A stretch of DNA of 64,000 nucleotides from Massilia agri (GCF_024753255.1 NZ_JANUHA010000014.1:62001-126000), one strand, 5' to 3'. Positions 1-8,960 are shown, counted from the first letter of the stretch. Numbers and translations: made by a program. Notes: generated by a model from the sequence alone, not told the origin.

Positions 1-345
1 CGGCAGGAAGTGGTCTTTCTGCTCCTGCGAGCCGAAGGCCATGATCACGGGCGCCACCATGTCGATCCCGAAGGGCATCACGCGCGGCGTGCCGGCACGG
101 GCGCACTCTTCCTCGAAGATGTGGCGCTGTACCGGCGTCCAGCCGGGGCCGCCGAATTCGACCGGCCAGCCGGGCGCGACCCAGCCCTGTTTGGCGAGGA
201 TGCGGTGCCAGCGCACGAAGTCGTCCTTGCTCAGGCGCAGGTGGCCCAGCACCTTGGCGCGCAAGTCTTCAGGTAGATGGGAATCGAGGAAGGCGCGGAC
301 CTGGTCGCGAAAGGCCAGGTCCTCGTCTGAGTAGTGCAGGTCCAT
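1..345 (-). CDS. Acyl-CoA dehydrogenase, N-terminal part (runs off the window)
   Basis: The first 115 codons of an acyl-CoA dehydrogenase, an FAD flavoenzyme that oxidises acyl-CoA thioesters to enoyl-CoA in the cytoplasm. The visible part begins MDLHYSDEDLAFRDQVRAFL and is the alpha-helical N-terminal domain; the segment VEFGGPGWTPVQRHIFEEEC and the following GIDMVAPVIMAFGSQEQK are typical of the family. The ATG is preceded by AAGGAG at good spacing. The FAD- and substrate-binding middle domain and the catalytic base lie outside the window, so the substrate class cannot be told. Confidence 0.88.
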   Translation of the reverse strand, partial: MDLHYSDEDLAFRDQVRAFLDSHLPEDLRAKVLGHLRLSKDDFVRWHRILAKQGWVAPGWPVEFGGPGWTPVQRHIFEEECARAGTPRVMPFGIDMVAPVIMAFGSQEQKDHFLP

Positions 346-454
346 GTCGTCTCCTTGTTATTCGGCCGCCAGAAAAAGCACGAGCGTTCACAAGGATTGT
401 ACAGGAATTGGACTTGCTGCCAAGCGGGAAAAACCAGCGACAAGCTGTCGCCAT

Positions 455-476
455 GCGGGGTAGACCCCTACCCCGC
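455..476 (-). terminator. Hairpin downstream of the PEP-CTERM gene
   Basis: A perfect 9-bp inverted repeat (455-463 with 468-476, loop of 4) lies just after the stop codon of the PEP-CTERM gene read on the minus strand. No T-run follows, so it is a terminator-like or RNA-stabilising hairpin rather than a classical intrinsic terminator. Confidence 0.4.
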
Positions 477-487
477 GCACGGTGCGA

Positions 488-1225
488 TTACTGCTTGCGA
501 CGACGGCCCAGGGCGCCGGCGCCCAACATACCAGCCAGCATCAGTGCGACGCTCGACGGTTCCGGAACTGCAGCCGGATCGACGGCATCCACGGCCGGGA
601 GCTGCACCTGGCCGCTGTTGCCGCTGTTGCCCGACGGCGTGCCGCTATCGCCGGGGATGAACGGTTCGGTCGCGTTGCCGCCGGAACCGCTGTCGCCCGA
701 CGGCATGCCGCTGTCGCCTGACGGCGTGCCGCCGGAGCCCGTGGTCGGGTCGCCCGACGGTGCGCCACCGCCCGCACCGGCTTCAAGGCCGCCACCGCCC
801 GACATGCCTGGCGCGCCGGTGCCGCCGCCAACGATCACGGCGCCGTTCGCGGAGCCGATAACGGACTTGCCTGCACCAAGGGTCGCAGCCAGCACGCCGT
901 GGCCGGACGCCAGCAGGTAATTGCCCTCGATACCGCGTTCGACGAACAGTTGGCCCTGGCCGCTTACCTCGGTCATATTGCTTGACGACTTGTCGAGCAG
1001 GACGTCGGTGAGGCTGGCGTCCTTTGCGGTGCTGGCGTGCGAGACGCCGCCCACCAGGTTGACGTTGCCGTTCCCGAGCACGCCGGAACCCAGCACATCA
1101 GTGCCGTTGCCGGTAGTCCAGTTATTGAGGAAACCGCCAGTTGCGCTTGCGCTCGAAATCGGATCAGCGTGGGCGAAACCAGTGCAAACCAGCATGACAG
1201 CTGCAGCGATGTGACGAATTGCCAT
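488..1225 (-). CDS. PEP-CTERM sorting-domain surface protein
   Basis: A 245-residue exported protein. Residues 1-20 form a signal peptide ending in AHA; the last 26 residues are a PEP-CTERM tripartite signal: VPEPSS, a hydrophobic helix, and a final basic RRRKQ. In PEP-CTERM systems this tail is handled by exosortase (EpsH/XrtA) and proteins are linked with exopolysaccharide or floc formation. The middle (about 105-205) is a Gly/Ser/Pro low-complexity stretch built from repeats such as SGDSGTPSG. The ATG has AAGGAG 8-9 bases upstream. No exosortase or EPS genes are in the window. The function of the mature part is unknown. Confidence 0.9.
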   Translation of the reverse strand: MAIRHIAAAVMLVCTGFAHADPISSASATGGFLNNWTTGNGTDVLGSGVLGNGNVNLVGGVSHASTAKDASLTDVLLDKSSSNMTEVSGQGQLFVERGIEGNYLLASGHGVLAATLGAGKSVIGSANGAVIVGGGTGAPGMSGGGGLEAGAGGGAPSGDPTTGSGGTPSGDSGMPSGDSGSGGNATEPFIPGDSGTPSGNSGNSGQVQLPAVDAVDPAAVPEPSSVALMLAGMLGAGALGRRRKQ

Positions 1226-1362
1226 GATATCAACTCCTTGGATGGTATGGGATTGTTGTTCTTACAACAGTATGCTCATCCTATCACAAGTAAAAAAGAG
1301 GCAATATTCGATGTAACTCAACCGTGCGCGGGGTATGAAGCTAGGAAAAACGCGCTTTTATA

Positions 1363-1380
1363 AGTAGGAACAATCCTACT
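1363..1380. promoter_or_regulatory. Perfect palindrome upstream of the PEP-CTERM gene
   Basis: AGTAGGA-ACAA-TCCTACT, a perfect 7-bp-arm palindrome 138 bp upstream of the PEP-CTERM start. The 301-bp gap 1226-1526 holds only this palindrome and the terminator of the neighbouring protease gene; no gene is visible in it. The position fits an activator or repressor site. I looked for a sigma-54 GG-N10-GC element between it and the gene and did not find one. Confidence 0.35.
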
Positions 1381-1459
1381 CACACTGAGCAACTGGCAAT
1401 TATTCGTGGCTCGATGAATGATCAGAAATACAATTGCACTTAACATTCTGTGCAATGAA

Positions 1460-1492
1460 AATGGCCAGGTTGCAAAAGCAGACCTGGCCATT
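1460..1492 (-). terminator. Rho-independent terminator of prc
   Basis: Stem AATGGCCAGGT / ACCTGGCCATT (1460-1470 with 1482-1492); the loop can extend the stem with TGC-AAAA-GCA. It lies 35 bp after the protease stop on the minus strand and is followed there by a short TTTTC run. Confidence 0.7.
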
Positions 1493-1500
1493 CTTGTCTC

Positions 1501-1520
1501 CCAGGGGCGTCCGCCCCTGG
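1501..1520. repeat. Second inverted repeat beside the prc terminator
   Basis: CCAGGGGCG-TC-CGCCCCTGG, a perfect 9-bp-arm inverted repeat between the prc stop codon and the intrinsic terminator. It may act as a 3'-end stabilising hairpin. Confidence 0.45.
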
Positions 1521-1526
1521 CATGCA

Positions 1527-3812
1527 TCAGTTACCGGCGCGCGGCGTCGCCATGTAGGGCATGGCGCGCGAGGCCATCCGGGTGTCGGTACGCAGCATGC
1601 CCACCTCGTCGGCGAGGATGTTGGCCGCTTCCTGCAGGAAGATGTCCTTGGCATCCTTGGCCGCCTTCTCGGCCGCGATCTCCGCCGCCAGGTCGCGTTC
1701 GTCGTACTGCAGGCCGTCATCCTGGCGCGGCACACCGCGCACGGCCGTCACCGCCTTGGCCGGCTTGGTCGGCTCCGGCACCTTGCCGCGCGCCTCCTTG
1801 CCGCCCGGCGCAGCGGCCGGCTCGTCGGTCGCGGTACCGGTAGCGCCCGCCAGGCGCGCTTCACGCAGCTTGGCGCGGGCGTCCTGGGCGTCGCGTTCCT
1901 TGCGGCGCACGGCCTCGTTCAGCGAAATCGCGTTCTCCTTGCGCAGCTTGAGGATCTCGTCGATGTCTTCCTTGAGGAACTGGAACTCCTTGTCCTTGGC
2001 GATGCGCGCCTCATGACGCTGCTGGAGCGGACCGATCAGCTCTTTCAGGTCGCCCGCCGCCGTGTACGAAGCCGGCTTGATCGCCACCCATGGCAAGGCG
2101 TTGTCATAGGACGATTCGCCGAAGCCTTCCATGTCGGACAGCTGGGGCAGCTTGATGTCCGGGGTCACGCCACGCAGTTGGGTAGTGCCGCCGTTGATGC
2201 GGAAGAATTGGGCGATGGTCATCTTCAGTTCGCCATAACGCACCTTCTCGCCCGGCGCGAATCGGTCGAGGTCGATCAGGGTCTGGACCGTGCCCTTGCC
2301 GAAGCTCGGCTCGCCGATGACCAGGCCGCGGCCGTAGTCCTGGATCGCCGCCGCGAAGATTTCCGAGGCCGAGGCCGAGCCACGGTTGATCAGGACGCCC
2401 ATCGGACCGTCCCAGGCCAGGCCGGCCTGGGTGTCGGCCTCGACCTCGACGCGGCCGGTGGCGTCGCGCTGCTGCACCACCGGGCCCTTGTCGATGAACA
2501 GGCCCGTCAGTTCGATGGCTTCCGTCAGCGAGCCGCCGCCGTTGTTGCGCAGGTCGATCAGGACGTTGTCGACCTTCTCTTTCTTGAGCTCGCCCAGGAT
2601 GCGGGCCACGTCGCGGGTGGCGCTGCGGTAATCCTTGTCGCCGCGGCGGCGTCCCTCGAAGTCGAGGTAGAAGGTCGGCAGCGAGATCACGCCGACACGG
2701 CGCTTGAAGGCGCCATCCTTGACTTCAATGATCGACTTCTTGGCGGCCTGCTCTTCCATGCTGATCTTCTTGCGCACCATGGTCACGGTGACGTGCTTCG
2801 CGTCCGGGCCGGCGTCGCCGGGTAGCACGTCGAGGCGCACGGTGGTGTTCTTCTCGCCGCGCACCAGCTGCACGACGTCGTCGATGCGCCAGCCGAGCAC
2901 GTCGGTGAAGGGACCATTGCCCTGGGCCACGCCGACGATCTTGTCGCCCACCTTCAGCTTGCCCGACAAGGCGGCCGGGCTGCCCGGCACGATTTCGCGA
3001 ATCACGGTGTATTCGTCGCGCGACTGCAGCACGGCGCCGATGCCCTCCAGCGACAGGCGCATGGCAATGTCGAAGTTGTCCGCCGAGCGCGGGCCCAGGT
3101 AGTTGGTGTGCGGCTCGATGGCGGTGGCGTACGCGTTCATGAACATCTGGAACACGTCTTCGTTGTTGAGCTTCTTGATACGGCTGACATAGTTCTCGTA
3201 GCGCTTGTCGAGCGTGTCGCGGATCGCCTTCTCGTCCTTGCCGGCCAGTTTCAGGCGCAGCCAGTCGTTCTTGACGCGCTTGCGCCACAGTTCGCGGACC
3301 TCGTCCTCGCTCTTCGCCCAGGGCGATTTTTCACGGTCGAGCTCGAGCGTCTCGTCGAGGGTGAAGTCGGGCTTGGTCTTGAGCAGCTGGCGCGCGTAGT
3401 TCATGCGCTCGGCGAAGCGCTGCAGGAAGAGGTTGTGAATCGCGAACGGCGCCGCCAGGTTCTCGTTGTTGATCGCATCGTCCATCTTGGTGCGCAGCGA
3501 AGCGAAGCCGTCGATGTCCGCCTGGACGAAGTACAGCTTCTCGCTGTCCAGGTTCCGGAAATAGTTGTCGAAGATCTTCACCGACATCGCATCGTCGAGC
3601 GGCGTGGCCTTGTAGTGGTAGCGGCCAAGGACGCGCGAGGCCCAGAGGGCGGCCTGGGTCTGCTCGGCGAGCGGTTTCATCTGGAGCGGACCGGCCGCCG
3701 TGACGGCGGTCTTCGCCGGGGCCACCGCAGCGACCTTCTCCGGCTGGGCGGTGACCACATGGGCCGACATGGCAAAGGCCATTGCGGCCATGAACAGATG
3801 ATGTTTCTTCAT
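1527..3812 (-). CDS. prc: Carboxy-terminal processing (tail-specific) protease, S41 family
   Basis: A 761-residue periplasmic serine protease of the Prc/Tsp type, which degrades or trims proteins from their C-terminus and in E. coli processes FtsI and adjusts Spr/MepS turnover. The signal peptide is residues 1-22. An N-terminal helical domain runs to about 245, followed by a PDZ domain (about 250-335) and the S41 core. The catalytic Ser-Lys dyad is visible as S481 in the GSASASE motif and K506 in FGKGT, with D492 between, giving the same 25-residue spacing as E. coli Prc S430/K455. The C-terminal extension (about 545-761) is charged and contains an Ala-rich end. RBS GGAGA precedes the ATG. 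It is transcribed alone, with a terminator behind. Confidence 0.93.
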   Translation of the reverse strand: MKKHHLFMAAMAFAMSAHVVTAQPEKVAAVAPAKTAVTAAGPLQMKPLAEQTQAALWASRVLGRYHYKATPLDDAMSVKIFDNYFRNLDSEKLYFVQADIDGFASLRTKMDDAINNENLAAPFAIHNLFLQRFAERMNYARQLLKTKPDFTLDETLELDREKSPWAKSEDEVRELWRKRVKNDWLRLKLAGKDEKAIRDTLDKRYENYVSRIKKLNNEDVFQMFMNAYATAIEPHTNYLGPRSADNFDIAMRLSLEGIGAVLQSRDEYTVIREIVPGSPAALSGKLKVGDKIVGVAQGNGPFTDVLGWRIDDVVQLVRGEKNTTVRLDVLPGDAGPDAKHVTVTMVRKKISMEEQAAKKSIIEVKDGAFKRRVGVISLPTFYLDFEGRRRGDKDYRSATRDVARILGELKKEKVDNVLIDLRNNGGGSLTEAIELTGLFIDKGPVVQQRDATGRVEVEADTQAGLAWDGPMGVLINRGSASASEIFAAAIQDYGRGLVIGEPSFGKGTVQTLIDLDRFAPGEKVRYGELKMTIAQFFRINGGTTQLRGVTPDIKLPQLSDMEGFGESSYDNALPWVAIKPASYTAAGDLKELIGPLQQRHEARIAKDKEFQFLKEDIDEILKLRKENAISLNEAVRRKERDAQDARAKLREARLAGATGTATDEPAAAPGGKEARGKVPEPTKPAKAVTAVRGVPRQDDGLQYDERDLAAEIAAEKAAKDAKDIFLQEAANILADEVGMLRTDTRMASRAMPYMATPRAGN

Positions 3813-3979
3813 TGGTCGTCTCTCCGAATCGGGGAACTCTTGATGCCTGGCGCTTCCGGCCGTCTGCCGGACAATACGCCTTTGTGGCCCATTCTACAGG
3901 AAGGTACAAGGAGGCAGAGCCAGCTTGTATGCTTTTCCGATGAAACCTTACAAAGCTTAAGTCTGGCATAAGCCGGCAT

Positions 3980-4546
3980 TCATCCTTTGGCAATAGCGAG
4001 CAGTTGGCTCCCGTACATGCTGGCTACAAGGACAATGATTCCGATGGGAATCCACGGCCAGGACCGCGCCGCCAGGCGCCAGTCGACCGGCGATGGCCAG
4101 AAAGACAGGAACTGCGGCGCGAGTACGAAGGCAAGCGCGAGGTCGAGCGGCTCGAACACCCAGCCGTGACGGGTGCGCCACCAGGCCACGCCGAAGGGCA
4201 AGGCCAGGATGAGCAGAGGCGCCAACGCAGCGGGCGCGGCGTTGTACCAGCGCAGGTTGGCGAAGCTGACGGAGCCCAGTTCCCAGTTGTGTCCCTTTCC
4301 CGCTTTCTTGATCCGGCGCGGGAAGATGCTCATCCCGACCGGCTCGGCATTGGTCAGGAGGCCGACCGAGAAGTGCGCCAGTTCATGGCACAGCGTGCCG
4401 GCGGCAGTGAAAAGGAAAAAGAAGGGATGGGCGCCCGAGGCAATCCACAAGAGCAGCGCCAGCGCCGCCGAGGGAAGCAGATAAAGCAGCATATCGCCGC
4501 CGGCACAGGCGGCGGCCGGCAGCCAGGTGGTGCAGCCGGCCAGCAT
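3980..4546 (-). CDS. HExxH-containing multi-pass membrane protein (M50-like)
   Basis: A membrane protein of about 188 residues with four or five hydrophobic segments. A CHELAH motif sits in the second segment, resembling the zinc-binding HExxH of site-2 protease (M50) families, which cleave substrates inside the membrane. A second M50 motif of the NxxPxxPLDG type is not obvious; AAPAALAPLLILALP is the nearest candidate, so activity is uncertain. It follows tdk by 5 bp on the same strand. The start is ambiguous: ATG at 4546 (used here) or ATG at 4492, which would place the first hydrophobic segment right at the N-terminus. Neither has a strong Shine-Dalgarno. Confidence 0.7.
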   Translation of the reverse strand: MLAGCTTWLPAAACAGGDMLLYLLPSAALALLLWIASGAHPFFFLFTAAGTLCHELAHFSVGLLTNAEPVGMSIFPRRIKKAGKGHNWELGSVSFANLRWYNAAPAALAPLLILALPFGVAWWRTRHGWVFEPLDLALAFVLAPQFLSFWPSPVDWRLAARSWPWIPIGIIVLVASMYGSQLLAIAKG

Positions 4547-4551
4547 GTTTC

Positions 4552-5103
4552 TTAAGCCGCGTAGAAGCAGCGGCCGCAGGCCTGGCGGTAGCTCTCGTTG
4601 CCGCCGATGCTGACCTGCTCGCCTTCGCGGATGCGGCGGCCCTCCGGATCGACGCGGATATTCATGGTCGCCTTCTTGCCGCAGGTGCAGATGTTCTTGA
4701 TTTCCTCGATGTCGTCGGCCAGGGCCAGCAGATAGGCCGAACCGGGGAACGGCGCGCCGCGGAAATCGCTGCGCAGCCCGTAGCAGATGACGGGAATGCC
4801 GCGCACCTGCGCCACCTGGTGCAGCTGCTGCACCTGAAGCGTGGTGAGGAACTGCGCTTCGTCGACCAGGATGCAGGCGACCTGCGGGGCGTCGCTCAGG
4901 AAATCGGTGTCGCCATCGAACAGGTCGACCTGGCGCTGTGGCCCCAGGCGCGAGGTGATCAGGCCGACACCGTAGCGGTTGTCGATGGCCGCCGTGTACA
5001 GCTTGACCTGCTGGCCCTGCTCTTCGTAGTTGTGCGCGACCTGCAAGAGGGAGGTCGATTTGCCGGCGTTCATCGCCGAATACCTGAAATAGAGTTTTGC
5101 CAC
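4552..5103 (-). CDS. tdk: Thymidine kinase
   Basis: A 183-residue type II thymidine kinase, phosphorylating thymidine to dTMP in pyrimidine salvage. The P-loop is SAMNAGKST near the N-terminus, the Walker B-like segment is ILVDEAQFL, and zinc ligands are present as ICTC and CGRC near the end. The reading frame is open further upstream, but homology begins at AKLYFRYSAMNAGKS, directly after a GTG codon; I therefore take GTG at 5103 as the start. It is third in a same-strand run (acylase, acetyltransferase, tdk, HExxH protein). Confidence 0.92.
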   Translation of the reverse strand: MAKLYFRYSAMNAGKSTSLLQVAHNYEEQGQQVKLYTAAIDNRYGVGLITSRLGPQRQVDLFDGDTDFLSDAPQVACILVDEAQFLTTLQVQQLHQVAQVRGIPVICYGLRSDFRGAPFPGSAYLLALADDIEEIKNICTCGKKATMNIRVDPEGRRIREGEQVSIGGNESYRQACGRCFYAA

Positions 5104-5179
5104 GGCCCTGCCCTGCACACACGAAGTTAATTGCCGGATTATAACAAGCGAGTTCCGGCCAACACCAGTGGGCCGGGCC

Positions 5180-5728
5180 TCAATCCTCGTGCGGACGCGC
5201 AGGATTGCCGGCGATCCGACTACCGGCAGCGACATCATGGGTGACGACGCTGCCGGCGCCGATGACGGCGTCGTCGCCGATCGTCACACCGGGCAGGATG
5301 ATGGCCCCGCCGCCGATCCAGACATTGCGGCCGATGGTGACGGCGCGGCCCGATTCGAGGCCGCTGCGGCGCACGGCGGGGTCGAGGGGATGCTCGGCGG
5401 TGTAGATCTGGACGGCCGGGCCGATCCGGGTGTCGTCGCCGATCTGGACCGGCGCGACGTCGAGGATGATGCAGTTGAAGTTGAGGAAGACGCCGCGCCC
5501 GATCCGGATGTTCCAGCCGTAGTCGCAATGAAACGGCGGACGCACGATACTGCCCTCGCCCACCGCGCCCAGGCGCTCGCTGAGCAAGAGGCGCCAGACG
5601 GAGGCTGGCTGCCCGAGGGCCGCGTTATAGCGGGCCAGCCAGGCGCCGGTGGCCTGCTGTTGGGCCACCAGCTCGGGATCGCTGGCGTGATACGGCAGCC
5701 CCGCCAGCATCTTGTCCCGCTCGTTCAT
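5180..5728 (-). CDS. Sugar O-acetyltransferase (maltose/galactoside acetyltransferase family)
   Basis: A 182-residue left-handed beta-helix acetyltransferase that uses acetyl-CoA to acetylate sugars. The N-terminal Mac domain begins MNERDKMLAGLPYHASDPEL. Hexapeptide repeats follow, including IGRGVFLNFNC, IGDDTRIGPAV and IGRNVWIGGGAIILPG; the family catalytic His is present in YTAEHPLDP. Length matches Maa/LacA-type enzymes. The start lies 3 bp after the acylase stop codon, suggesting co-transcription. The physiological acceptor is not evident. Confidence 0.9.
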   Translation of the reverse strand: MNERDKMLAGLPYHASDPELVAQQQATGAWLARYNAALGQPASVWRLLLSERLGAVGEGSIVRPPFHCDYGWNIRIGRGVFLNFNCIILDVAPVQIGDDTRIGPAVQIYTAEHPLDPAVRRSGLESGRAVTIGRNVWIGGGAIILPGVTIGDDAVIGAGSVVTHDVAAGSRIAGNPARPHED

Positions 5729-5731
5729 CGC

Positions 5732-7951
5732 TCACATGCCCGGGTGGTACTTGCGCTCGAGATGCTTCTCGATGTCTTCCTTGTAGAACAGCACGTCCTT
5801 GAACTCGCCACGGCTGTACATTTCCGCCTGGTCGGCGAAGTGCTTCGAGGCCGGGTTGTTGCTGTTGCCGCCCGCCAGGATGCTCTTGGCGCGCACTTTC
5901 GGACCGAACTCCACGACGGCCACGAAGCTGTTGCCGCGGTCGCCATAGATGCGTTTGGTCTTCTGCTTGGCCACCATGCCGAAGGAGGCCAGCGAGCCCC
6001 AGTTGGCCGAGGCGAAACCGACCGGGAAGCTCGGCTTGCTGTCGTCGTACTGCTGGTCGATGTCGCCGCTGATGCGCTGGAAGCGGTTGATCTCGCCCCA
6101 TGGCGTTTTCCAGGTGCCAAAGTCGCTCGTGAGCTTCTCGCTGGCGCGCTCCAGCGAAGCGAGGCGTTCCTCGGAGCTCAAGCTGTGCGTGATGAAGTCG
6201 ACCACCGGCGTGCCCTGGGCGCGGGCGCGCGGGGCGTTCTTGGCGACCATATCCTGGCCCCAGTAAATCGCCAGCGAGGTCGGCCTTGAATCGACGCCGT
6301 AGCGCAGGTCCCAGCCGCGCAAGCTTGCCACCTGCTCGGCCAACGCGGCCTTGCGCGGGTCGTTCGCGGGCAGGGCCTCGTAGTCTTTCACCAGTTGCGG
6401 TACCAGGGGCTCGAAGGCGGTCAGGTGGCTGTCGTAGGCTGCGGCGATCAGGCTGTCGAAGGTGAAGCCCTTGGCATCCTTGAGCACGCGCTCGGCATGA
6501 CGGCCGCGCGCATTCTCGGGCAGCGACCACATGTAGTCAGGGTAGGCTTCGCGCTTCGGGCTGCTGGCGCCCGAGGAACTGAAGGGCCAGTTGTTGGTGT
6601 TCGAGATGTAGCCGCTGGCCGGGTTGAACAGGGTGATGGTGTCCTCGATCGCATGCAGGCCCTGCCATTCGGTCGCCGGGGTGCTGCCGTCGACCGGGCG
6701 GGTCCAGTCGAACTTCGGATCGCGCTTCGGGATGAAGTTGCCGTGGAAATAGGCGATATTCCCTTTCGCATCCGCATACACCGTGTTGTTCGAGGAATTG
6801 GTGCGCAGCTCCATGGCCTTGTAGAAAGCGTTGTAGTCGCGCGCCTTGGTGCGACTGTAGGACTGGGTCAGGGCCTTGAGCGGCTCGTCCATCATCTTCA
6901 CGGCCACCCACTTGCCGTCCACCGCGCGCACGATCGGGCCATGGTGGGTGAAGTACGCGGTAATCGTCTTGCTGCCCATCGCGCCGGACGGGGTCTTGTA
7001 GGGCAGCGTGAGCGGCACGGCGCGCACCGGGCGCTCTTGATTGCCGTACTTGTAGAAGAACTTGCCATCGCGCTCGACGACGGTTTCCAGGTATTCGTCG
7101 ATGACGTCGCCGCCGCCGGACGTGTGCATCCAGCCGGTCTTGTCGTTGAACCCCTGGTAGATGAAGAACTGGCCCCAGGTCACGGCGCCATAGGCGTTCA
7201 GGCCCTGCTCGCTCACCATGTGCACTTCCGGACGGAAGTAGAACGAGGTGTGCGGATTGATCAGGAGAAGCGCATTGCCCGTGCTCGAGAGCTTGGGCGC
7301 GATGGCGAAACCGTTGGAGCCGCGCGGCTCGGCATCGAAACCCTTGTCACGGGCAGCCATGGCGACTTGTGTGTTCTTTCCGTAGAAACGCTCCAGCTCC
7401 TTCAGGTCGATCGACTCGATGTCGCCGCCGATGCTGCCCTCGCTGAAGCTCAGCGCCATCCAGGGCTCGAAGCGTGTGATCAGTTTCGGCTTCACTTCCG
7501 GATGGGTGTGCAGGTAATAGTTCAGGCCATCGGCGAAGGCATTCATCAGCTCCTTCAGCCAGGCCGGGCTGGCCGCGTACTTGGCCTGCATGTCGGCGGG
7601 CTGGATGTACATCTTCATGCGCATGTCGCGCCAGATTTCCTTCTCGCCCTCGACCTCGGCCAGGCGGCCCATCGCATTGATGTAGTTGAGCTCGACGCGG
7701 TTGAAATCGTCCTCGGCCTGGGCATACAGCAGGCCGAACACCGCGTCCGCGTCGCTCTTGCCGAAAACGTGGGGGATGCCCCATTTGTCGCGCATGATGG
7801 TCACCCGCTCCGCGGTCTTCTTCCAGCGGGCCAGTTCCGCCTTGCCTGGTGCCTGCTGCGCGGCTGGCGCCGCGGCCAGGGCCATCGTCGGGACCGCAGC
7901 GCCAAGCGTGGCAGCGAGAATGGCCGGGAGGATACGGTGGGTGTCAATCAT
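5732..7951 (-). CDS. Penicillin acylase (Ntn-hydrolase) family protein
   Basis: A 739-residue secreted member of the penicillin/AHL acylase family (S45), which self-cleaves into two chains and hydrolyses amide bonds. The signal peptide is residues 1-26. The alpha-chain region contains RVTIMRDKWGIPHVFGKSDAD, typical of the family. The predicted autoprocessing site and catalytic N-terminal nucleophile is S212 in EPRGSNGFAI. The C-terminal half ends MYSRGEFKDVLFYKEDIEKH, as in acylases close to the AHL-acylase and aculeacin group. The substrate (acyl-homoserine lactone, lipopeptide or beta-lactam) cannot be fixed from sequence. It sits between a ParB-like gene 28 bp upstream and an acetyltransferase 3 bp downstream. 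Confidence 0.9.
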   Translation of the reverse strand: MIDTHRILPAILAATLGAAVPTMALAAAPAAQQAPGKAELARWKKTAERVTIMRDKWGIPHVFGKSDADAVFGLLYAQAEDDFNRVELNYINAMGRLAEVEGEKEIWRDMRMKMYIQPADMQAKYAASPAWLKELMNAFADGLNYYLHTHPEVKPKLITRFEPWMALSFSEGSIGGDIESIDLKELERFYGKNTQVAMAARDKGFDAEPRGSNGFAIAPKLSSTGNALLLINPHTSFYFRPEVHMVSEQGLNAYGAVTWGQFFIYQGFNDKTGWMHTSGGGDVIDEYLETVVERDGKFFYKYGNQERPVRAVPLTLPYKTPSGAMGSKTITAYFTHHGPIVRAVDGKWVAVKMMDEPLKALTQSYSRTKARDYNAFYKAMELRTNSSNNTVYADAKGNIAYFHGNFIPKRDPKFDWTRPVDGSTPATEWQGLHAIEDTITLFNPASGYISNTNNWPFSSSGASSPKREAYPDYMWSLPENARGRHAERVLKDAKGFTFDSLIAAAYDSHLTAFEPLVPQLVKDYEALPANDPRKAALAEQVASLRGWDLRYGVDSRPTSLAIYWGQDMVAKNAPRARAQGTPVVDFITHSLSSEERLASLERASEKLTSDFGTWKTPWGEINRFQRISGDIDQQYDDSKPSFPVGFASANWGSLASFGMVAKQKTKRIYGDRGNSFVAVVEFGPKVRAKSILAGGNSNNPASKHFADQAEMYSRGEFKDVLFYKEDIEKHLERKYHPGM

Positions 7952-7979
7952 GCGGGTCTCCTTCGTTATCGTTATCGTC

Positions 7980-8771
7980 TCAAGCCAGGCCGGCGTGCAC
8001 CAGTTTCTGCTTCAGGACTTCGTTTTCGGTCAGCAGGGTTGCAACACGGTCCTTGAGCTTGGCCACCTCGGCGCGCAGGGCGGCGCGCTCGTCCTCGGGG
8101 TCGACCGGGACCGCTTCCTTTTTCGGACGGGTCGCCTGCTTCTGCTCGCGCACCTGGCGGGCGGCCTGCTGCAGCTCCTTGCGTCCGCCGGCGACCGCCG
8201 CCTTCTGCTCCTCTTCGGAGAGCTGCGCCACATTGGCGGCGGCGTTGATCGAGATGGTGCCGGTGCGCACCGCTTCGCGCAGCTCGGGCGTCGCAGCCTT
8301 CTGGATGCGTTCGATCTGGCTGATGGTATTGGCCGAGACGCGCGCGGCCTTGGCGATTTCCTCGCGCGTGTTCCAGGGCGGCGGCGGGCGCGAATCCATA
8401 TCGTCGGCTTCCGGCTCGGGCGGCTGCTCGGCCATCTTCTCGGCCAGGCGTGCCGTGACGATTTCCTTCTTCTTCAGGGCCAGCACGCCGCGCTGGAAGT
8501 CCGACACGCTGCGGCGCGCCAGGTGGTTGTCGATCATCCACAGCATCACGTCCTCGAGCGAGGCGAAGTTGTTGTTGTGGACGGTGCGGAAGGGAATGCC
8601 GTGCTTCTGGCAGATCTCGTAGCGGTTGTGGCCGTCGATCAGGGTGTCGCGCCACAGGACCAGCGCGTCGCGGCAGCCCTCGGCGAGGAGGCTGCGCTCG
8701 AGCGCGGCGTATTCGATGTCGGTAAGCGGGTCGACGAAGGCACGCAGTTCGTCATTGATAATGATGTTCAA
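7980..8771 (-). CDS. ParB-like nuclease-domain/HTH protein
   Basis: A 263-residue protein with a ParB N-terminal domain (about 1-75; the motif LWRDTLIDGHNRYEIC matches the CTP/nuclease-fold box), a central region with an HTH (EEIAKAARVSANTISQIERI, about 128-150), and a C-terminal coiled coil with leucine heptads (LRAEVAKLKDRVATLLTENE). No ParA partner is adjacent, so it is more likely a solo ParB-like DNA-binding or regulatory protein than the chromosome-partition ParB. The start chosen is TTG at 8771, with AGAGGA six bases before it; the frame stays open upstream but runs into the tRNA gene. Confidence 0.78.
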   Translation of the reverse strand: MNIIINDELRAFVDPLTDIEYAALERSLLAEGCRDALVLWRDTLIDGHNRYEICQKHGIPFRTVHNNNFASLEDVMLWMIDNHLARRSVSDFQRGVLALKKKEIVTARLAEKMAEQPPEPEADDMDSRPPPPWNTREEIAKAARVSANTISQIERIQKAATPELREAVRTGTISINAAANVAQLSEEEQKAAVAGGRKELQQAARQVREQKQATRPKKEAVPVDPEDERAALRAEVAKLKDRVATLLTENEVLKQKLVHAGLA

Positions 8772-8960
8772 TTCTTGTCCTCTTGCTGCGGCGTCATCAC
8801 GGTGCGCCGACCGGCATGCTACACCATCCCGACGGGAGGACCAATGGATGAGTCGAAGGAGGAGACAATCGGGACGCCGGAGGCAGACGGGGGGCGGATA
8901 CGGCGGCAAGGACGGAGTGCGCTGCCTCAATACCGTATCGTCGCCAGCTGGCGTCAATAC

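Noticed and set aside
1226-1362. Sigma-54 promoter for the PEP-CTERM gene
   Set aside because: No GG-N10-GC element with a reasonable TGGCAC/TTGC match was found on the minus strand.
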